Assembly: GCA_022841745.1 (NCBI GenBank)
Contig: JALHQW010000057.1
Coordinates: forward strand, 1 to 51,558
Reading direction: 5' to 3'
Length of the DNA stretch: 51,558 bases
From: Saprospiraceae bacterium
GTDB lineage: Bacteria > Bacteroidota > Bacteroidia > Chitinophagales > Saprospiraceae
The notes beneath the pieces are model-generated. The model had not been told where the DNA came from, did no database searches, and saw nothing but the letters and a program-made list of their open reading frames with translations. Of this stretch, positions 49,831 to 51,558 are shown piece by piece; the stretch's first letter is position 1; every line of letters begins with the position of its first letter. The position numbers and the translations under genes were made by a program.

Positions 49831-51474
49831 ATGAATAAAATCAATCTGCTTTCCATCTGCCTTTTGGTCACTTTTCATGCTTTTCTTTGTGCACAGCCGA
49901 CAATTCAATGGCAAAATACAATTGGAGGCGACGACGTGGATGAGTTAAATTCAATACAACAGACTAGTGACGGAGGGTATATCCTCGGAGGGTGGTCTTA
50001 TTCAAACATATCAGGCGACAAGACCGAAGTCAGCCAAGGTGTTACCGATTATTGGGTTGTTAAATTAGACGCCTCTGGGGATATTATGTGGCAAAATACC
50101 ATAGGGGGAGGTTCTCATGAGGAATTAAACTCAGTTCAACAAACAATTGATGGTGGATATATTCTTTGTGGATTCTCTCAATCAGACATATACGGTGATA
50201 AAACTGAAAACAGTCAGGGAGGTTCAGATTATTGGATTGTAAAATTAGATGAATTAGGGAATGTCTCGTGGCAAAATACAATTGGAGGAAACCATATAGA
50301 TGTATTAAATTCAATACAACAGACTATTGACGGCGGGTATATCCTCGGAGGGTGGTCTTATTCAAACATATCAGGCGACAAGGCTGAAAATAGACAAGGC
50401 TCTGTTGGCAATGATTACTGGGTTTTAAAATTGGATGCCATTGGAAATATAACTTGGCAAAATACGATCGGAGGGAACGGCAAAGACGAATTGTATTCAA
50501 TTCGACAGACGGTTGATGGAGGTTACATTCTTGGCGGATGGTCTCATTCAAATATCTCAGGCGACAAGACCGAAGCCAGCCAAGGTGTTGACGATTATTG
50601 GGTTGTCAAATTAGACGCCTCAGGGGATATTTTGTGGCAAAATACTATTGGAGGAAATTCCACAGATTGGTTATCGTCAATTCAACAGACTATTGACGGG
50701 GGCTACATTCTTGGTGGGATTTCTGCTTCAAACATTTCCGGCGACAAGACAGAAAATAGCCAAGGAGGACAAGACTATTGGATAGTAAAACTGGATGCCG
50801 ACGGGAATATCTCCTGGCAGAACACTATCGGCGGAAATGGCAGTGAAGTGTTTAATTCAATTCAACAGAATATTGATGGCGGATACATTCTTGGTGGATA
50901 TTCTAATTCCAACATCTCTGGGGACAAGACAGAAAATAGTCAGGGAGGCTTTGATTATTGGGTTGTCAAATTAGACGCCTCAGGGAATATTTTGTGGCAA
51001 AATACTATTGGTGGAAGTTCCTCGGATTGGTTATCGTCAGTTCAACAAACAAGTGATGGCGGATATATTCTTGCTGGATCTTCCAATTCTGAAATTTCGA
51101 ATGATAAGATTGAAAATAGCCTTGGAGGCCTAGATTATTGGGTGGTGAAGTTAGCGCCAGAAATTGGTTGCTTGGCGAGTGGTATAGCCTTTTACACGCA
51201 GGCTGAAATTGATGCATTTCCAACCAATTACCCAGGTTGTACACAAATACTCGGAGACGTTACCATTTCAGATGGGGACATTACAAACCTGAATGGTTTA
51301 TCCTCAATTATTTCTATTGAGGGACAACTTTCCATTTATTACAATGGGCTAACAAGTTTTGAAGGATTAAATAACCTAGCGTCAATTGGCGGTGGTATTG
51401 AATTAAATGGTGCATATGGTCTAACAAGTTTTCAAGGATTAAATAGTGTCTGTCCATTTAGTCAGCAATGTTAG
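49831..51474 (+). CDS. secreted seven-bladed propeller-like repeat protein, 3'-truncated
   Basis: A 547-residue exported protein. After the signal peptide (MNKINLLSICLLVTFHAFLC) come seven near-identical 60-residue repeats with WQNTIGG, SIQQTIDGGYILGG, SNISGDKTENSQGG and DYWVVKLDASGN, a pattern fitting one blade each of a beta-propeller. A short linker with Cys (EIGCLASGIAFYTQ) and two receptor-L-like beta-helix units (DITNLNGLSSIISIEGQ, LTSFEGLNNLASIGGG) follow, after which the frame ends abruptly in VCPFSQQC. No T9SS domain is reached, so the gene seems truncated. The start at 49831 fits the signal peptide better than 49780. Confidence 0.75.
   Translation: MNKINLLSICLLVTFHAFLCAQPTIQWQNTIGGDDVDELNSIQQTSDGGYILGGWSYSNISGDKTEVSQGVTDYWVVKLDASGDIMWQNTIGGGSHEELNSVQQTIDGGYILCGFSQSDIYGDKTENSQGGSDYWIVKLDELGNVSWQNTIGGNHIDVLNSIQQTIDGGYILGGWSYSNISGDKAENRQGSVGNDYWVLKLDAIGNITWQNTIGGNGKDELYSIRQTVDGGYILGGWSHSNISGDKTEASQGVDDYWVVKLDASGDILWQNTIGGNSTDWLSSIQQTIDGGYILGGISASNISGDKTENSQGGQDYWIVKLDADGNISWQNTIGGNGSEVFNSIQQNIDGGYILGGYSNSNISGDKTENSQGGFDYWVVKLDASGNILWQNTIGGSSSDWLSSVQQTSDGGYILAGSSNSEISNDKIENSLGGLDYWVVKLAPEIGCLASGIAFYTQAEIDAFPTNYPGCTQILGDVTISDGDITNLNGLSSIISIEGQLSIYYNGLTSFEGLNNLASIGGGIELNGAYGLTSFQGLNSVCPFSQQC
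49909..51174 (+). repeat. seven tandem 180-bp repeats in the propeller gene
   Basis: The TGG of WQNTIGG recurs at 49909, 50089, 50269, 50455, 50635, 50815 and 50995: spacing 180 bases, once 186. The units are close in DNA sequence, e.g. GTTGTCAAATTAGACGCCTC recurs. Confidence 0.85.
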
Positions 51475-51558
51475 AACGCATCCTCTTAATCTGGACATTT
51501 TTGGCATAATTTCTTAGCGTATCATTGCGCTTGCTGCAGATTTCGACTGTTTTTTCCT
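51458..51558 (-). CDS. C-terminal end of a reading frame leaving the window
   Basis: On the minus strand an open frame enters at the window end and gives VEICSKRNDTLRNYAKN then VQIKRMRSNIAD before a TAA. The 32 basic residues look like a protein C-terminus, perhaps of a transposase or other DNA-binding protein. It overlaps the truncated end of the propeller gene, fitting an insertion or rearrangement junction near 51450. It is too short to classify. Confidence 0.35.
   Translation of the reverse strand, partial: EKTVEICSKRNDTLRNYAKNVQIKRMRSNIAD

Overview
The window reads as chromosome of a Bacteroidota bacterium, most likely a Saprospiria-type gliding marine or wastewater lineage. The evidence is several proteins with C-terminal type IX secretion (T9SS) sorting domains, a long run of SprB repeats, a CHAT-TPR protein with its own ECF sigma and anti-sigma factors, and promoters of the Bacteroidota type (TTTG / TAnnTTTG). 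The lineage below phylum level is inference.

Left part (1-21.6 kb), ordinary chromosome with accessory patches. It holds a GNAT acetyltransferase, a GabT-like aminotransferase and a YtcJ-like amidohydrolase. A leftward operon (4.2-7.1 kb) encodes a small conserved protein (plus a truncated tandem copy), a membrane-anchored pYEATS-like protein, a membrane protein with an EAD11-like N-terminus and two SH3-like domains, and a T9SS cargo protein. This is the strongest candidate for a little-described, conflict- or signalling-type system. A rightward operon (7.5-10.5 kb) joins an ECF sigma factor, a one-TM probable anti-sigma factor and a Spy/CnrX-like periplasmic sensor to MbnP and its di-heme partner MbnH, suggesting metal-responsive control of a copper-binding pair. 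A broken CotH/lamin-tail gene, the Entner-Doudoroff-type pair kdgK-eda, a giant sulfatase-YHYH-SprB-T9SS protein and a stand-alone YHYH paralogue follow.

Mobile/accessory part (21.8-42.1 kb). A tRNA-Pro(GGG) 3' fragment with its terminator marks an attachment site next to a tyrosine recombinase. To its right lie two small conserved Bacteroidota proteins, an AbiEi/AbiEii toxin-antitoxin pair with a near-perfect palindromic operator, a GC-rich repeat block, an ArdC-like protein, two plasmid/ICE-type unknowns, and a bizarre 480-bp tract with only about 2% T on the + strand. A long leftward defence operon follows: AbiEi-like regulator, PLD-SNF2 helicase, YhcG-type nuclease, Eco57I-like methyltransferase/restriction protein, AAA ATPase, TOPRIM-like partner and a HhH-like protein. 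No second attachment site or intact tRNA-Pro was found, so the right end of the element is undefined.

Right part (42.2-51.6 kb). A leftward sigma/anti-sigma/CHAT-TPR operon is followed by rightward envelope genes: an SH3b-thrombospondin-3-barrel protein, a Ser/Thr-rich lipoprotein and a small Cys-rich protein. Two signal-peptide-only gene fragments come next, then a seven-bladed propeller-like secreted protein whose 3' end appears cut off by a convergent reading frame running out of the window.
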